Shown here piece after piece: positions 29,338 to 38,821 of a DNA stretch of 64,000 bases (within the stretch, counting starts at the first letter, position 1; each line of letters begins with the position of its first letter). Source of the DNA: Buchnera aphidicola (Melanaphis sacchari). Its GTDB lineage: Bacteria > Pseudomonadota > Gammaproteobacteria > Enterobacterales > Enterobacteriaceae. The notes under the pieces are model-generated. The model was not told the DNA's origin and did no database searches. It worked only from the letters and a program-made list of their open reading frames with translations. The translations under genes and the position numbers were made by a program. Location: assembly GCF_003096055.1 (NCBI RefSeq), contig NZ_CP029161.1, positions 248,001 to 312,000 of the forward strand. Reading direction: 5' to 3'.

Positions 29338-30054
29338 ATGCTAGATTTTTTAGTTTTAAAAAATGTTTCTGTAAATTTTTCTAATCGACCTATTTTATCT
29401 AAAATATCACTTTCTTTAGTTCCTAATCGTATTTTTACCTTAATAGGACCAAATGGAGCGGGAAAATCTACTTTAATACGTGTTATGTTGGGATTGATAC
29501 GACCAGATTGTGGGCATGTTTATCGGTCATCTAATATATCTATTGGTTATGTCCCTCAAAAATTAAATTTAAATAATTTACTTCCAATCACAGTAGAACG
29601 TTTTATGAAATTATCTAAAACGAAAAACAACGCAAACGTATTAAATATATTAAAATGGGTAAAAGCAGAATCTCTTCAGTATCTTAAATTGCAAAAATTA
29701 TCTTCCGGAGAAATGCAGCGTGTTCTTTTAGCTAGAGCACTATTAAAAAAACCTAATTTATTAGTTTTAGATGAACCTGTACAAGGTGTTGATATTATGG
29801 GGCAGCTTGATTTGTACAAATTAATTAATAAAATTAGATATAAAATAAAATGTGCTATTTTGATAGTTTCTCATGACTTAAATTTTGTTATGGCTCAAAC
29901 AGATTATGTTTTTTGCTTAAATAAACATATCTGTTGCTCTGGTACTCCAAAATCAGTTATTAAAAATTCAGAATTTATCACTATGTTTGGTTTAAAACGT
30001 ATAAAAGAATTTGCTATTTATCAGCATGATCATGATCATATACATGAATATTGA
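29338..30054 (+). CDS. znuC: Zinc ABC transporter ATP-binding protein ZnuC
   Basis: ATPase of the high-affinity zinc importer. It has Walker A GPNGAGKST near residue 38, the signature LSSGEMQRVLLARALL, Walker B LLVLDEP and the switch His in VSHDLNF. Length is 238 residues against about 251. The E. coli His-rich tail is shortened here, ending HDHDHIHEY. It is followed by znuB after 31 bases. The periplasmic partner gene znuA, divergent in E. coli, is not in this window. Confidence 0.95.
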   Translation: MLDFLVLKNVSVNFSNRPILSKISLSLVPNRIFTLIGPNGAGKSTLIRVMLGLIRPDCGHVYRSSNISIGYVPQKLNLNNLLPITVERFMKLSKTKNNANVLNILKWVKAESLQYLKLQKLSSGEMQRVLLARALLKKPNLLVLDEPVQGVDIMGQLDLYKLINKIRYKIKCAILIVSHDLNFVMAQTDYVFCLNKHICCSGTPKSVIKNSEFITMFGLKRIKEFAIYQHDHDHIHEY

Positions 30055-30085
30055 TTTTATACATTAAAATTATAGAGTACTTACT

Positions 30086-30865
30086 ATGTTTGAATTAATT
30101 TTTCCGGGGTGGTTAGCCGGGATGTTATTATGTTTTTCAAGTGGACCCTTAGGTTCTTTTATAGTTTGGCGTCGTATGTCATCTTTTGGCGATACATTAT
30201 CTCATTCTTCTCTTTTAGGTTTATCTATATCTGTAATATTTGGAATGAATTCTTTTTACGTTATTTTGACTTTTATCAGTCTTATGGCAATTGTTTTAGC
30301 ATGCCTAGAAAGATTGTCGTTAATATCATTAAATACTATACTTGGTATAGTATCACATAGTTCGTTATCTTTAGGTATAATTTTTATCAGTTTAACATCT
30401 ACTTCAGAGCAGATAGACTTAGATACTTATTTATTTGGTGATTTGTTAGCTGTTAGCACATATGATATTATTTATATAGCTTTTGGAAGCCTAATTGTAT
30501 TGAGTATTTTGATATATAATTGGAATGCTATTTTATTGTCAACAATAAATGAAGAATTAGCTCAAATTGATGGTATTAACCTTTTTTATATACGTTTAAT
30601 TTTTATGCTGACAACAGCTTTAGCAATTTCTATTGCTATTAAATTTGTAGGTGCGTTATTAATTACTTCTTTGCTAATTATTCCTCCAGCAACTGCTCAA
30701 TATTTTTCTGATTCTCCAGAAAAAATGGTTTTTATTGCAATTATAGTAAGTATAATTTCTGTAACAGGAGGGATATTTTTATCTATTTTAGCAAATACCC
30801 CTACTAGCCCATCTATTGTTTTATGTTCTTCTATTCTGTACTTACTAAGCAGCATTATTAAATAA
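30086..30865 (+). CDS. znuB: Zinc ABC transporter permease ZnuB
   Basis: Inner-membrane permease of the zinc importer. The 259 residues contain about seven or eight hydrophobic segments and the family motifs GPLGSFIVWRRMSSFGDTLSHSSLLG near the N-terminus and KFVGALLITSLLIIPPATA toward the C-terminus. It is cotranscribed with znuC, and convergent with aspS after 41 bases. In E. coli ruvA and ruvB lie next to znuB; they are absent here. Confidence 0.95.
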   Translation: MFELIFPGWLAGMLLCFSSGPLGSFIVWRRMSSFGDTLSHSSLLGLSISVIFGMNSFYVILTFISLMAIVLACLERLSLISLNTILGIVSHSSLSLGIIFISLTSTSEQIDLDTYLFGDLLAVSTYDIIYIAFGSLIVLSILIYNWNAILLSTINEELAQIDGINLFYIRLIFMLTTALAISIAIKFVGALLITSLLIIPPATAQYFSDSPEKMVFIAIIVSIISVTGGIFLSILANTPTSPSIVLCSSILYLLSSIIK

Positions 30866-30906
30866 TATAAAAAATTTATTATTAATTTTTTATTAATATC
30901 TAATGT

Positions 30907-32658
30907 TTAATTAGATAATTTTATCCCTAATTTTTTCAAAGTAGACATTTTTAATTCACTTGGTGAATTTGTCATTAAACAAGTAGCTGAAGTTGTTTTG
31001 GGAAAAGCAATTACATCTTTAATATTATTTTTTTGTGTTAAAATCATAGTTATTCTGTCTAATCCTAAAGCGATTCCAGCGTGAGGTGGTGCTCCATATT
31101 CTAAAGCTTCTATTAGAAATCCAAATTTTTCTTTTTGAAGTTTTTTATTTATTCCAATAAAATCAAAAATTTTCTTTTGCACATCAGATTTATGAATACG
31201 TACTGATCCGCCCCCTATTTCATATCCATTAATAACTAAATCATAACTATCTGATAAAGAAAGTTCTGGTTTTTTTTCAAAGTTTTTTTCATGATTTTTT
31301 TTAAAAGAAGTAAATGGGTGATGTACAGAAGAAAATTTTCCTAAAGAATTTTTTTTAAACATAGGAAAATTAATAATCCAAATCGGTTTCCAAGTTTTTT
31401 TGTTATAAAAATTAAAATCGTTACCTAATTTTTCTCGTAATATTCCTAAATATTTATTAACTATTGTTTCTTTATCAGCGATTAAAAATAGAATATCACC
31501 ATCTTTAGCATTTGTTTTTTTTAATATTTTTTGAAAAATCTGATCATCTAAAATCTTTTTTATTGAACTTTGCGTGCCATTGATTCCTAATTCACGTTGA
31601 TTGATTTTTATATAGAATAATTTTTTTAATCCTATTTTTTTTAAATCATTAGAATATTTATCAATATTTTTTCTACTAAATTCAGAACCTTTTGGAAAAC
31701 ACAATAACCCTATTTTATTTTTATATTTATTATTGATATTAAAAAATAATAAAAATTTTTTTTTAATAAAAATGTTAGATATATCAATAATTTTCATTGG
31801 ATTTCTCAAATCTGGTTTATCTGAACCGTATATTTTCATAGCTTGATTAAAAGATATTGTAGGAAATTTTTCTAAACGAATATTTAGTATTTTAAGCCAA
31901 ATTTTTTTTATTAGTTTTTCTATAAGACTACGTATTTTTGTAGAACTCATAAAAGATACTTCAATATCAATTTGAGTAAATTCTGGTTGTCTATCTGAAC
32001 GCAAGTCTTCATCGCGAAAACATTTTGCTATTTGATAATATCTATCAATCCCAGAAATCATTAATAATTGTTTAAATAATTGTGGTGATTGTGGTAATGC
32101 ATAAAATTTTCCTGGATAATTCCGACTGGGTACTAAATAATCTCTTGCGCCTTCTGGAGTGGATTTTGTTAGAATAGGTGTTTCTACATCTAGAAAATTT
32201 TTTTTACTCATAAAATTTCTTATCAAACAAGTAATATTATTTCTAATTTGCATTATTTTAAATGATTCAGGACGTCGGAGATCTAGATATCTATATTTTA
32301 AACATACATCTTCTGTTTTACTGTTTGAATAATCTAATGGAAGCGGTTTTGAAAGATTTAAAATATTTATTTTATTTCCTAAAATTTCTATTTTTCCTGT
32401 ATTTAAATTTTTATTTTGTTTGCTTCTTTTTTGAACAACACCAAAAATTTGAACACATGATTCATGTTTTAATTTCAAACATTTCATAAATTCTAATTTA
32501 TTTATTGACTTAAAAATTATTTGTACAATTCCGGTGCAATCTCTAAGATCAATGAAAATAAATTGACCAAAATTTCTTATCTTATGAATCCAACCTGATA
32601 CAACAATTGATTTGTTTAGATCACTTGTTTTAACATTTCCACAATATTTAGTACGCAT
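30907..32658 (-). CDS. aspS: Aspartyl-tRNA synthetase
   Basis: Class II synthetase. The OB-fold anticodon-binding domain is at about residues 15-105 (VVSGWIHKIRNFGQFIFIDLRDCTG). Motif 2 lies at FRDEDLRSDRQPEFTQIDIE and motif 3 at GLDRI (APPHAGIALGLDRITMIL). The bacterial GAD insertion domain is present but diverged (about 285-410). Length is 583 residues against 590. Convergent with znuB, and followed upstream by infA and trxB on the same strand. Confidence 0.97.
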   Translation of the reverse strand: MRTKYCGNVKTSDLNKSIVVSGWIHKIRNFGQFIFIDLRDCTGIVQIIFKSINKLEFMKCLKLKHESCVQIFGVVQKRSKQNKNLNTGKIEILGNKINILNLSKPLPLDYSNSKTEDVCLKYRYLDLRRPESFKIMQIRNNITCLIRNFMSKKNFLDVETPILTKSTPEGARDYLVPSRNYPGKFYALPQSPQLFKQLLMISGIDRYYQIAKCFRDEDLRSDRQPEFTQIDIEVSFMSSTKIRSLIEKLIKKIWLKILNIRLEKFPTISFNQAMKIYGSDKPDLRNPMKIIDISNIFIKKKFLLFFNINNKYKNKIGLLCFPKGSEFSRKNIDKYSNDLKKIGLKKLFYIKINQRELGINGTQSSIKKILDDQIFQKILKKTNAKDGDILFLIADKETIVNKYLGILREKLGNDFNFYNKKTWKPIWIINFPMFKKNSLGKFSSVHHPFTSFKKNHEKNFEKKPELSLSDSYDLVINGYEIGGGSVRIHKSDVQKKIFDFIGINKKLQKEKFGFLIEALEYGAPPHAGIALGLDRITMILTQKNNIKDVIAFPKTTSATCLMTNSPSELKMSTLKKLGIKLSN

Positions 32659-32792
32659 AAATTCTCTTTGACTTAATACAATTGTCTTAAATGATTTTAT
32701 AATTCCTGTAAAATGTTTATAATTAATAATATAAAAAATTAGTTAAAAATTTTCTAAAAAATAAAATTCTTTGATTTTAATAAATTAAACTT

Positions 32793-33011
32793 TTAACGAC
32801 TTCTAAAAATAATTCTACCTTTTGTTAAATCGTACGGAGTTAATTCAATTGTCACTTTATCCCCTGTTAAAATTCTAATATAATTTTTTCGCATTTTTCC
32901 AGATATATGGGCAGTAATCACATGTTTATTTTCTAGTTCAACGCGAAACATAGTATTTGGTAAAGTATCAATTACAGTTCCCTGCATTTCAATATTATCT
33001 TCTTTAGGCAT
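32793..33011 (-). CDS. infA: Translation initiation factor IF-1
   Basis: OB-fold protein that occupies the ribosomal A site during initiation. The 72 residues are the same length as E. coli IF-1 and nearly identical along the chain ([39 protein letters not shown], ending FRSR). It lies between trxB and aspS; a hairpin at 33056-33078 separates it from trxB. Confidence 0.98.
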   Translation of the reverse strand: MPKEDNIEMQGTVIDTLPNTMFRVELENKHVITAHISGKMRKNYIRILTGDKVTIELTPYDLTKGRIIFRSR

Positions 33012-33055
33012 ATTTTTAATATTTTTTAGTAATTTATTATGTTTGAGTATATCTG

Positions 33056-33078
33056 ATACTAGTCAATTTGACTAGTAT
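33056..33078. terminator. Hairpin between trxB and infA
   Basis: ATACTAGTCAA and TTGACTAGTAT are 11-bp perfect reverse complements around one T, between trxB and infA (both minus strand). The T run that follows is on the plus strand, so it may be a processing stem rather than a true terminator of trxB. Confidence 0.55.
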
Positions 33079-33110
33079 GTTTTTATAGTTAAATTCTGTT
33101 TTATCTCAAT

Positions 33111-34064
33111 TTAACTTAAATTACTAAGATATCTTTCGCTATCTAGGGCTGCCATGCAACCACTAGCAGATGATGTAATTGCTTGTCTATATACATGATC
33201 TGTTACGTCACCGGCAGCGAATATGCCAGGTATACTTGTTTGTGTATAATTTCCATGCATTGCACGTTGAATTTTAATATACCCATCTTGCATTTCTAAT
33301 TGTTTGATAAAAATATCCGTATTTGGTGTATGACCAATAGCTACAAATAAACCAGACAAAGAAATTTTTATTTTTTCTTGTATATCTTTTTTTTGAATAA
33401 TTAAATGTGTGACTCCGGTCTGATTGCCTAATATTTTTTTTATAGTGCAATTTAAATAAAGAATAATTTTTTTAGTTTTTAAAGCTTTTAGAAGTCTATC
33501 AATTAATATTTTTTCGGCTTTAAAAATTTCACGACGATGAATTAAATACACTTTTTTAACAAAATTAGATAAATACAAAGTTTCTTCAATAGCTGTATTT
33601 CCACCTCCTACTACTGCAACTTCTTTGTTTTTATAAAAAAATCCGTCGCATACAGCACAAGTAGAAACTCCTCTACCCTTAAACTCGTCTTCTGATTTTA
33701 ATCCCAAATAACGAGGATTTGCTCCTGTAGCAATAATCACTGAATCAGATGTATACTGATTATTTTCGCTCAATAAAAAAAATGGTTTTTTATGAAAATC
33801 TACAGAGATAATAGTATCTGATATAATTTTTGCTTTAAATTTTACTGCATGTTTATGCATACGATCCATAAAATTTATACCAGTAATTTTATCAAAGTCT
33901 CCTGGCCAATTTTCAATTTCATTAGTGTTAATTAATTGTCCTCCTTTATTGATTCCAGTGATTAATATAGGATTTAAATTAGCTCTAGCTGCATATATTG
34001 CAGCAGTATAACCTGCTGGTCCTGATCCCAATATAATTATTTTATTATGATTAGTAAATTTCAT
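33111..34064 (-). CDS. trxB: Thioredoxin reductase
   Basis: FAD/NADPH enzyme that reduces thioredoxin. It has an N-terminal FAD motif ([18 protein letters not shown]), redox-active CAVC in [11 protein letters not shown] near residue 135, NADPH motif [16 protein letters not shown], and C-terminal [19 protein letters not shown]. Length is 317 residues against 321. It is divergent from serS with a 213-bp A/T-rich gap. Confidence 0.98.
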   Translation of the reverse strand: MKFTNHNKIIILGSGPAGYTAAIYAARANLNPILITGINKGGQLINTNEIENWPGDFDKITGINFMDRMHKHAVKFKAKIISDTIISVDFHKKPFFLLSENNQYTSDSVIIATGANPRYLGLKSEDEFKGRGVSTCAVCDGFFYKNKEVAVVGGGNTAIEETLYLSNFVKKVYLIHRREIFKAEKILIDRLLKALKTKKIILYLNCTIKKILGNQTGVTHLIIQKKDIQEKIKISLSGLFVAIGHTPNTDIFIKQLEMQDGYIKIQRAMHGNYTQTSIPGIFAAGDVTDHVYRQAITSSASGCMAALDSERYLSNLS

Positions 34065-34277
34065 ATAAATTTTCCTTTTTGATTTATAAAAATAAGTTTT
34101 ATATTTTAGGATTATTAAAATATTTAATTTTTTTAAATAAAAATTTTTTAATAATTATTATATAATATAAAAACTCATAAACATTTTATTTTTTAAATAA
34201 AAAATATATTATATATAGAGTATAATTAACTATTTTATTTTAAAAATGTAATTATTAAATTATAAAGATACATAATT

Positions 34278-35561
34278 ATGTTAAATCCTTTTTTATTACG
34301 AACTGAAATAAACTCAGTAGCTAAAAAATTATTAAAAAAAAATTTTAAATTAGATATTTCCTTAATATCTTCAATGGAAGAACAACGAAAAAAACTTCAA
34401 ATTCAAACAGAAAAATTACAACATAATCATAATTCTTTATCTGATTTAATTAGAATAGAAAAAAACCTTAATAGAAAAAATCAAAAATTACATAATAAAA
34501 TTTTAAAATCTAGTGAGGTTTTAAACCAACTAAAAAAAGATTTAACTTTGTTAAAGGAAAAAATTTATAATATTTCTATTTCTATACCTAACATTCCATC
34601 CGATGATGTTCCAGAAGGAAATAATCTTTCTGATAATAAAGAAATAAAATATTGGGGAAAAAAAAGACAATATAACTTTAAAGTTCAAGATCATATAGAA
34701 ATAGGGAAAAAACTTCATCAACTGGATTGGGATGCTGCAGCAAGAATATCAGGTTCTAGGTTTGTTGTGATGAAGGGAAATATTGCTTTTTTACATCGTG
34801 CATTAAGTCAGTTTATGTTAGATTTACATATTAAAAAACATGGTTATATGGAAGTATATGTTCCTTACTTAGTGAATTATGAAGCATTGCATGGAACAGG
34901 GCAATTACCAAAATTCAGTAATGATTTATTTCATATCAGTTCAATTAATAAAAAAAAGTATGCATTAATTCCTACAGCAGAGGTACCATTAACTAATTTA
35001 TTTTATAATAAAATAATCGATGAAAATAGTTTACCTATTATGCTTACAGCTCATACACCTTGTTTTAGATCAGAAGCTTCTTCTTATGGTCGTGACAGTA
35101 AGGGATTAATTAGATTACATCAATTCGACAAAGTAGAACTTGTACAAATTGTAAAGCCAGAGCTATCTATGAAGGCTTTAGAAGAATTAACTGATCATGC
35201 AGAAAAAGTATTGCAACTTCTAGAATTACCATATCGTAAAGTTCTTTTATGCGGAGGAGAAATGGGTTTCTCGGCGGCTAAAACATATGATTTAGAAGTA
35301 TGGTTTCCTTCGCAAAAAAAATATAGAGAAGTTTCATCTTGTTCTAACATGAATGACTTTCAAGCACGACGTATGAAAGCGCGTTATCGAAATAAATTAA
35401 AAAAAAATAATATATTTGTTCATACCTTGAATGGTTCTGGTTTAGCTATAGGAAGAACGCTTGCAGCTATATTAGAAAATTATCAATGCAGTGATGGAAG
35501 TGTTAAGATTCCAAAAATATTACAAAAAAAATATATGAATGGTATAAAATTTATAAATTAA
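34278..35561 (+). CDS. serS: Seryl-tRNA synthetase
   Basis: Class II synthetase. The N-terminal tRNA-binding coiled-coil spans about residues 30-105 (Lys/Gln/Leu-rich heptads), followed by motif 2 (FRSEASSYGRDSKGLIRLHQFDKVELV) and motif 3 (LNGSGLAIGRTLAAILENYQ). The length (427) is close to E. coli (430). It is the first gene of the co-directional run serS-serC-aroA-cmk-rpsA; serC follows after 28 bases. Confidence 0.98.
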   Translation: MLNPFLLRTEINSVAKKLLKKNFKLDISLISSMEEQRKKLQIQTEKLQHNHNSLSDLIRIEKNLNRKNQKLHNKILKSSEVLNQLKKDLTLLKEKIYNISISIPNIPSDDVPEGNNLSDNKEIKYWGKKRQYNFKVQDHIEIGKKLHQLDWDAAARISGSRFVVMKGNIAFLHRALSQFMLDLHIKKHGYMEVYVPYLVNYEALHGTGQLPKFSNDLFHISSINKKKYALIPTAEVPLTNLFYNKIIDENSLPIMLTAHTPCFRSEASSYGRDSKGLIRLHQFDKVELVQIVKPELSMKALEELTDHAEKVLQLLELPYRKVLLCGGEMGFSAAKTYDLEVWFPSQKKYREVSSCSNMNDFQARRMKARYRNKLKKNNIFVHTLNGSGLAIGRTLAAILENYQCSDGSVKIPKILQKKYMNGIKFIN

Positions 35562-35589
35562 AATATTACAGATAATTATCGGTGAAATA

Positions 35590-36675
35590 ATGAGTTCAAT
35601 CTATAATTTTAGTGCTGGGCCTTCTATGATTCCGCAAGACGTTCTTTATGAAGCTCAAAAAGATTTTCTTAATTGGAATCAATTGGGTTGTTCTATTATG
35701 GAAATTAGTCATCGTAGCAAAGAATTTATTCAAGTGGCTTTAGAAGCCGAAGAAGATCTACGAGATTTATTAAATATACCTGATTTTTATAAAGTATTAT
35801 TTTGCCCCGGAGGTGCACGAGGTCAATTTTCTGCTGTTCCTTTAAATTTATTGAATAAGTATAAAAACGCAGATTATATTAATAGTGGTTATTGGTCGTA
35901 TTGTGCTTTTTTAGAGGCGCAAAAATATTGCATACCTAATAATATATTAATTAAAAAAATAATCAATGGAAAGGTATCGCTTTTAAATTCTACCGATTGG
36001 AATATTAGTAATAATTCGGCATATATTCATTACTGTCCTAATGAAACTATAGATGGTATTTCTATTTATGAAGAACCCTATTTTCATGAAAAAATAATTG
36101 TTGGTGATTTTTCATCATGTATTTTGTCTCGCGTAATTAATGTAGAAAAATATGGATTAATTTACGCTGGTGCTCAAAAAAATATTGGTCCTTCAGGAAT
36201 TACAATTGTTCTTGTAAGGGAAGATTTAATACATTATGCTTCTAAAAAATCACCTTCTATTCTTACTTATCATACTTTATCAAAGTATAATTCTATGTTT
36301 AATACTCCAGCTACTTTTTCTTGGTATTTATCAGGATTAGTTTTTAAATGGTTAAAAAAGAAGGGAGGAGTAAAAAATATTGAAAGAATTAATCAAAAAA
36401 AATCAAATTTACTATATAAAATAATAGATAGGAATGATTTTTATATTAATAAAATAGATAAAAAAAATAGATCACAAATGAATGTTGTATTTGATTTAAA
36501 AAATTCTAAATTAAATAAAATTTTTTTAATTGAAGCAAATAAACGAGGATTAAAATCTTTAAAAGGACATTGTATAGTTGGTGGAATGCGCGCGTCTATT
36601 TATAATGCGATGCCTTTTAAAGGTGTTCAAGAATTAGCAGATTTCATGTTATATTTTGAAAAAAGATATGGCTAA
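35590..36675 (+). CDS. serC: Phosphoserine aminotransferase
   Basis: PLP enzyme of serine synthesis; it also acts in pyridoxal phosphate synthesis in enterics. N-terminal YNFSAGPSMIPQDVL, CPGGARGQF, NETIDGI, the PLP lysine in IYAGAQKNIGPSG (about residue 198), and C-terminal KGHCIVGGMRASIYNAMP are intact. Length is 361 residues against 362. It precedes aroA as in E. coli, where serC-aroA form one operon. Confidence 0.97.
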   Translation: MSSIYNFSAGPSMIPQDVLYEAQKDFLNWNQLGCSIMEISHRSKEFIQVALEAEEDLRDLLNIPDFYKVLFCPGGARGQFSAVPLNLLNKYKNADYINSGYWSYCAFLEAQKYCIPNNILIKKIINGKVSLLNSTDWNISNNSAYIHYCPNETIDGISIYEEPYFHEKIIVGDFSSCILSRVINVEKYGLIYAGAQKNIGPSGITIVLVREDLIHYASKKSPSILTYHTLSKYNSMFNTPATFSWYLSGLVFKWLKKKGGVKNIERINQKKSNLLYKIIDRNDFYINKIDKKNRSQMNVVFDLKNSKLNKIFLIEANKRGLKSLKGHCIVGGMRASIYNAMPFKGVQELADFMLYFEKRYG

Positions 36676-36732
36676 TTAAATAATTAAGTAAATTTAAAAA
36701 AAATAGTTTACTTTATGGAGTATGTATTTATT

Positions 36733-38016
36733 GTGATTGAATATTTAAAATTAAAACCAGTATCTCGAATTGATGGAATTATTAATTTACCGGGATCAAA
36801 AAGTATATCTAATAGAGTTTTGCTATTATCATCTATGGCATGCGGAAAAACTCATATTACTAATTTATTGAATAGTGATGATACTATGCATATGTTATCT
36901 GCATTAAAAAAAATTGGTATTCAATATATTTTATCTGATAATAATAGAACATGTCATATTATTGGTTTTGGAAAAGCGTTTCAATTGTCTTCTCCTATTA
37001 AATTATTTTTAGGAAACGCAGGTACCGCTATGCGTCCTCTTCTCGCAGCCTTGTCTTTGAATAAAAATAATGTAATATTAACGGGAGATGATCGCATGCA
37101 AGAAAGACCTATAAAACATCTTGTAGATGCATTAAGGCAGGGAGGAGCAATTATTGATTATAAAAATAACGTTGGATACCCTCCAGTACATAGTAAAGGT
37201 GGATTTATAGGAGGTAATATTGAATTAAATGGGAGTATTTCTAGCCAATTTTTAACTTCTTTATTAATGATTGCCCCATTAGCTTTTAATGATACTTTGA
37301 TCATTATCAAGGGGAATTTAGTTTCTAAACCTTATATTGATATTACATTAAGTTTAATGAAGTTATTTAAAGTCAATGTTGAAAATAATTTTTATTCATC
37401 TTTTTTTATTAAAGGAAATCAAAAGTATCAAACTCCAGGATATTATTCAATAGAAGGTGATGCTTCTTCAGCATCATATTTTTTAGCAGCCGCAGCTATT
37501 AAGGGAGGTTCAGTAAAAGTTACAGGAGTAGGTAAAAATAGCATCCAAGGTGATGTAAAGTTTGCAAATATTTTAAAAAAAATGGGAGCTTCTATTCATT
37601 GGGGAGATAATTTTATCATATCTTCTCGGAATAGTTTAAAAAGTATAGATTTGGATTTAAATAACATTCCTGATGCAGCTATGACAATTGCAATTGTAGC
37701 ATTGTTTTCTAAAGGTACTACAGTAATCAGAAATATATATAATTGGAGAGTAAAAGAAACTGATCGATTATCTGCAATGTCAATAGAGCTAAAAAAAATA
37801 GGAGCAATTATTATAGAAGGTAAAGATTTTTTATCTATTACTCCTCCAAAACACTTTAAATTTTCAGACATTAATACATATAACGATCATCGAATGGCTA
37901 TGTGTTTTTCTTTAATATGCTTATCTAATGTAGGTGTTGTTATTTTAAATCCAAATTGTGTTAAAAAAACTTTTCCATCTTATTTTTCAGATTTTTTAAA
38001 AATCAGTAAGTTTTAA
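36733..38016 (+). CDS. aroA: 3-phosphoshikimate 1-carboxyvinyltransferase (EPSP synthase)
   Basis: Sixth step of the shikimate pathway to aromatic amino acids, which the host needs. Substrate motifs are intact: [29 protein letters not shown], and the C-terminal RVKETDRL and NDHRMAM. The start is not clear. A GTG at 36733 gives 427 residues, as in E. coli, and follows a GGAG by 12 bases. An ATG at 36715 in the same frame overlaps that GGAG and adds six residues with no family match and no upstream ribosome site. Confidence 0.93.
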   Translation: MIEYLKLKPVSRIDGIINLPGSKSISNRVLLLSSMACGKTHITNLLNSDDTMHMLSALKKIGIQYILSDNNRTCHIIGFGKAFQLSSPIKLFLGNAGTAMRPLLAALSLNKNNVILTGDDRMQERPIKHLVDALRQGGAIIDYKNNVGYPPVHSKGGFIGGNIELNGSISSQFLTSLLMIAPLAFNDTLIIIKGNLVSKPYIDITLSLMKLFKVNVENNFYSSFFIKGNQKYQTPGYYSIEGDASSASYFLAAAAIKGGSVKVTGVGKNSIQGDVKFANILKKMGASIHWGDNFIISSRNSLKSIDLDLNNIPDAAMTIAIVALFSKGTTVIRNIYNWRVKETDRLSAMSIELKKIGAIIIEGKDFLSITPPKHFKFSDINTYNDHRMAMCFSLICLSNVGVVILNPNCVKKTFPSYFSDFLKISKF

Positions 38017-38067
38017 GCACGCTTGATTATAAATATCAATTTCAACTTTTTATTTTTTATAAAAAAT

Positions 38068-38790
38068 ATGAATATTAATGATAAAATTCCTGTAATTACT
38101 ATAGATGGTCCTAGTGCTGTAGGAAAAAGTGCTTTATCTAAAGTAATAGCTCGTAAACTAAATTGGTTTGTTTTAGAATCTGGGATTCTATATCGAAAAA
38201 TAGCATTATTAATTTTACAAAAAAAAATTCCTATATCTGAAAGATATGTCATACCCTTAATAAAAAATTTAAATTTTAAAAAAAAAATAATTAATCATAT
38301 TCATCTAAATGCTGTTAGTGAAATTGCTTCGAAAATAGCTAATTTTTATGAAGTTAGAAAAATTTTATTAGATCAACAAAGAGCTTTTCGTATTTTTCCG
38401 GGATTAGTAGCAGAAGGACGCGATATGGGAACAGTAGTTTTTCCTGATGCCATTGTTAAGTTTTTTTTATATGCTAATTTAAAATCGCGTGTTCATAGAA
38501 GAATTTTACAACTTAAAAAAAATGGGGATCATATTAATTCTCAAGAATTATATAATCAAATAAGAATTCGAGATCAACGAGATCGAAATAGATTAATTTC
38601 TCCTTTATACCCATCAAAAAATGCTATAATATTAGATTCTACTAATATGAGTTTTTCTGAAGTAATTAACATTTCTATGATATATATTTTTGAAAGAATT
38701 CATAAAAATGCATTATATAAAAATATACTCTTTAATAAGGATTATTATAAGAAATATTCACAACCTCATTTTAGCATGAAGTTAAAATGA
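38068..38790 (+). CDS. cmk: Cytidylate kinase
   Basis: Phosphorylates CMP and dCMP. The start is the ATG at 38068 (MNINDKIPVITIDGPSAVGKS); an ATG 15 codons upstream lacks family similarity. The P-loop, the CMP-contact motif ESGILYR, ASKIANFYEVR and EGRDMGTVVFPD are present, as are RDQRDRNR lid arginines. Compared with E. coli Cmk, about 14 residues are missing between the PLIKNL-type helix and the ASK helix, part of the beta insert typical of bacterial Cmk. The C-terminus is about 25 residues longer. It has 240 residues against 227. Confidence 0.95.
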   Translation: MNINDKIPVITIDGPSAVGKSALSKVIARKLNWFVLESGILYRKIALLILQKKIPISERYVIPLIKNLNFKKKIINHIHLNAVSEIASKIANFYEVRKILLDQQRAFRIFPGLVAEGRDMGTVVFPDAIVKFFLYANLKSRVHRRILQLKKNGDHINSQELYNQIRIRDQRDRNRLISPLYPSKNAIILDSTNMSFSEVINISMIYIFERIHKNALYKNILFNKDYYKKYSQPHFSMKLK

Positions 38791-38821
38791 ACGTTAATCA
38801 AAGTGTTTTAAAATCATTAAT

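Noticed and set aside
30109-30360. 83-codon ORF in a second frame of znuB
   Set aside because: It overlaps an intact permease on the same strand; hydrophobic shadow frame.
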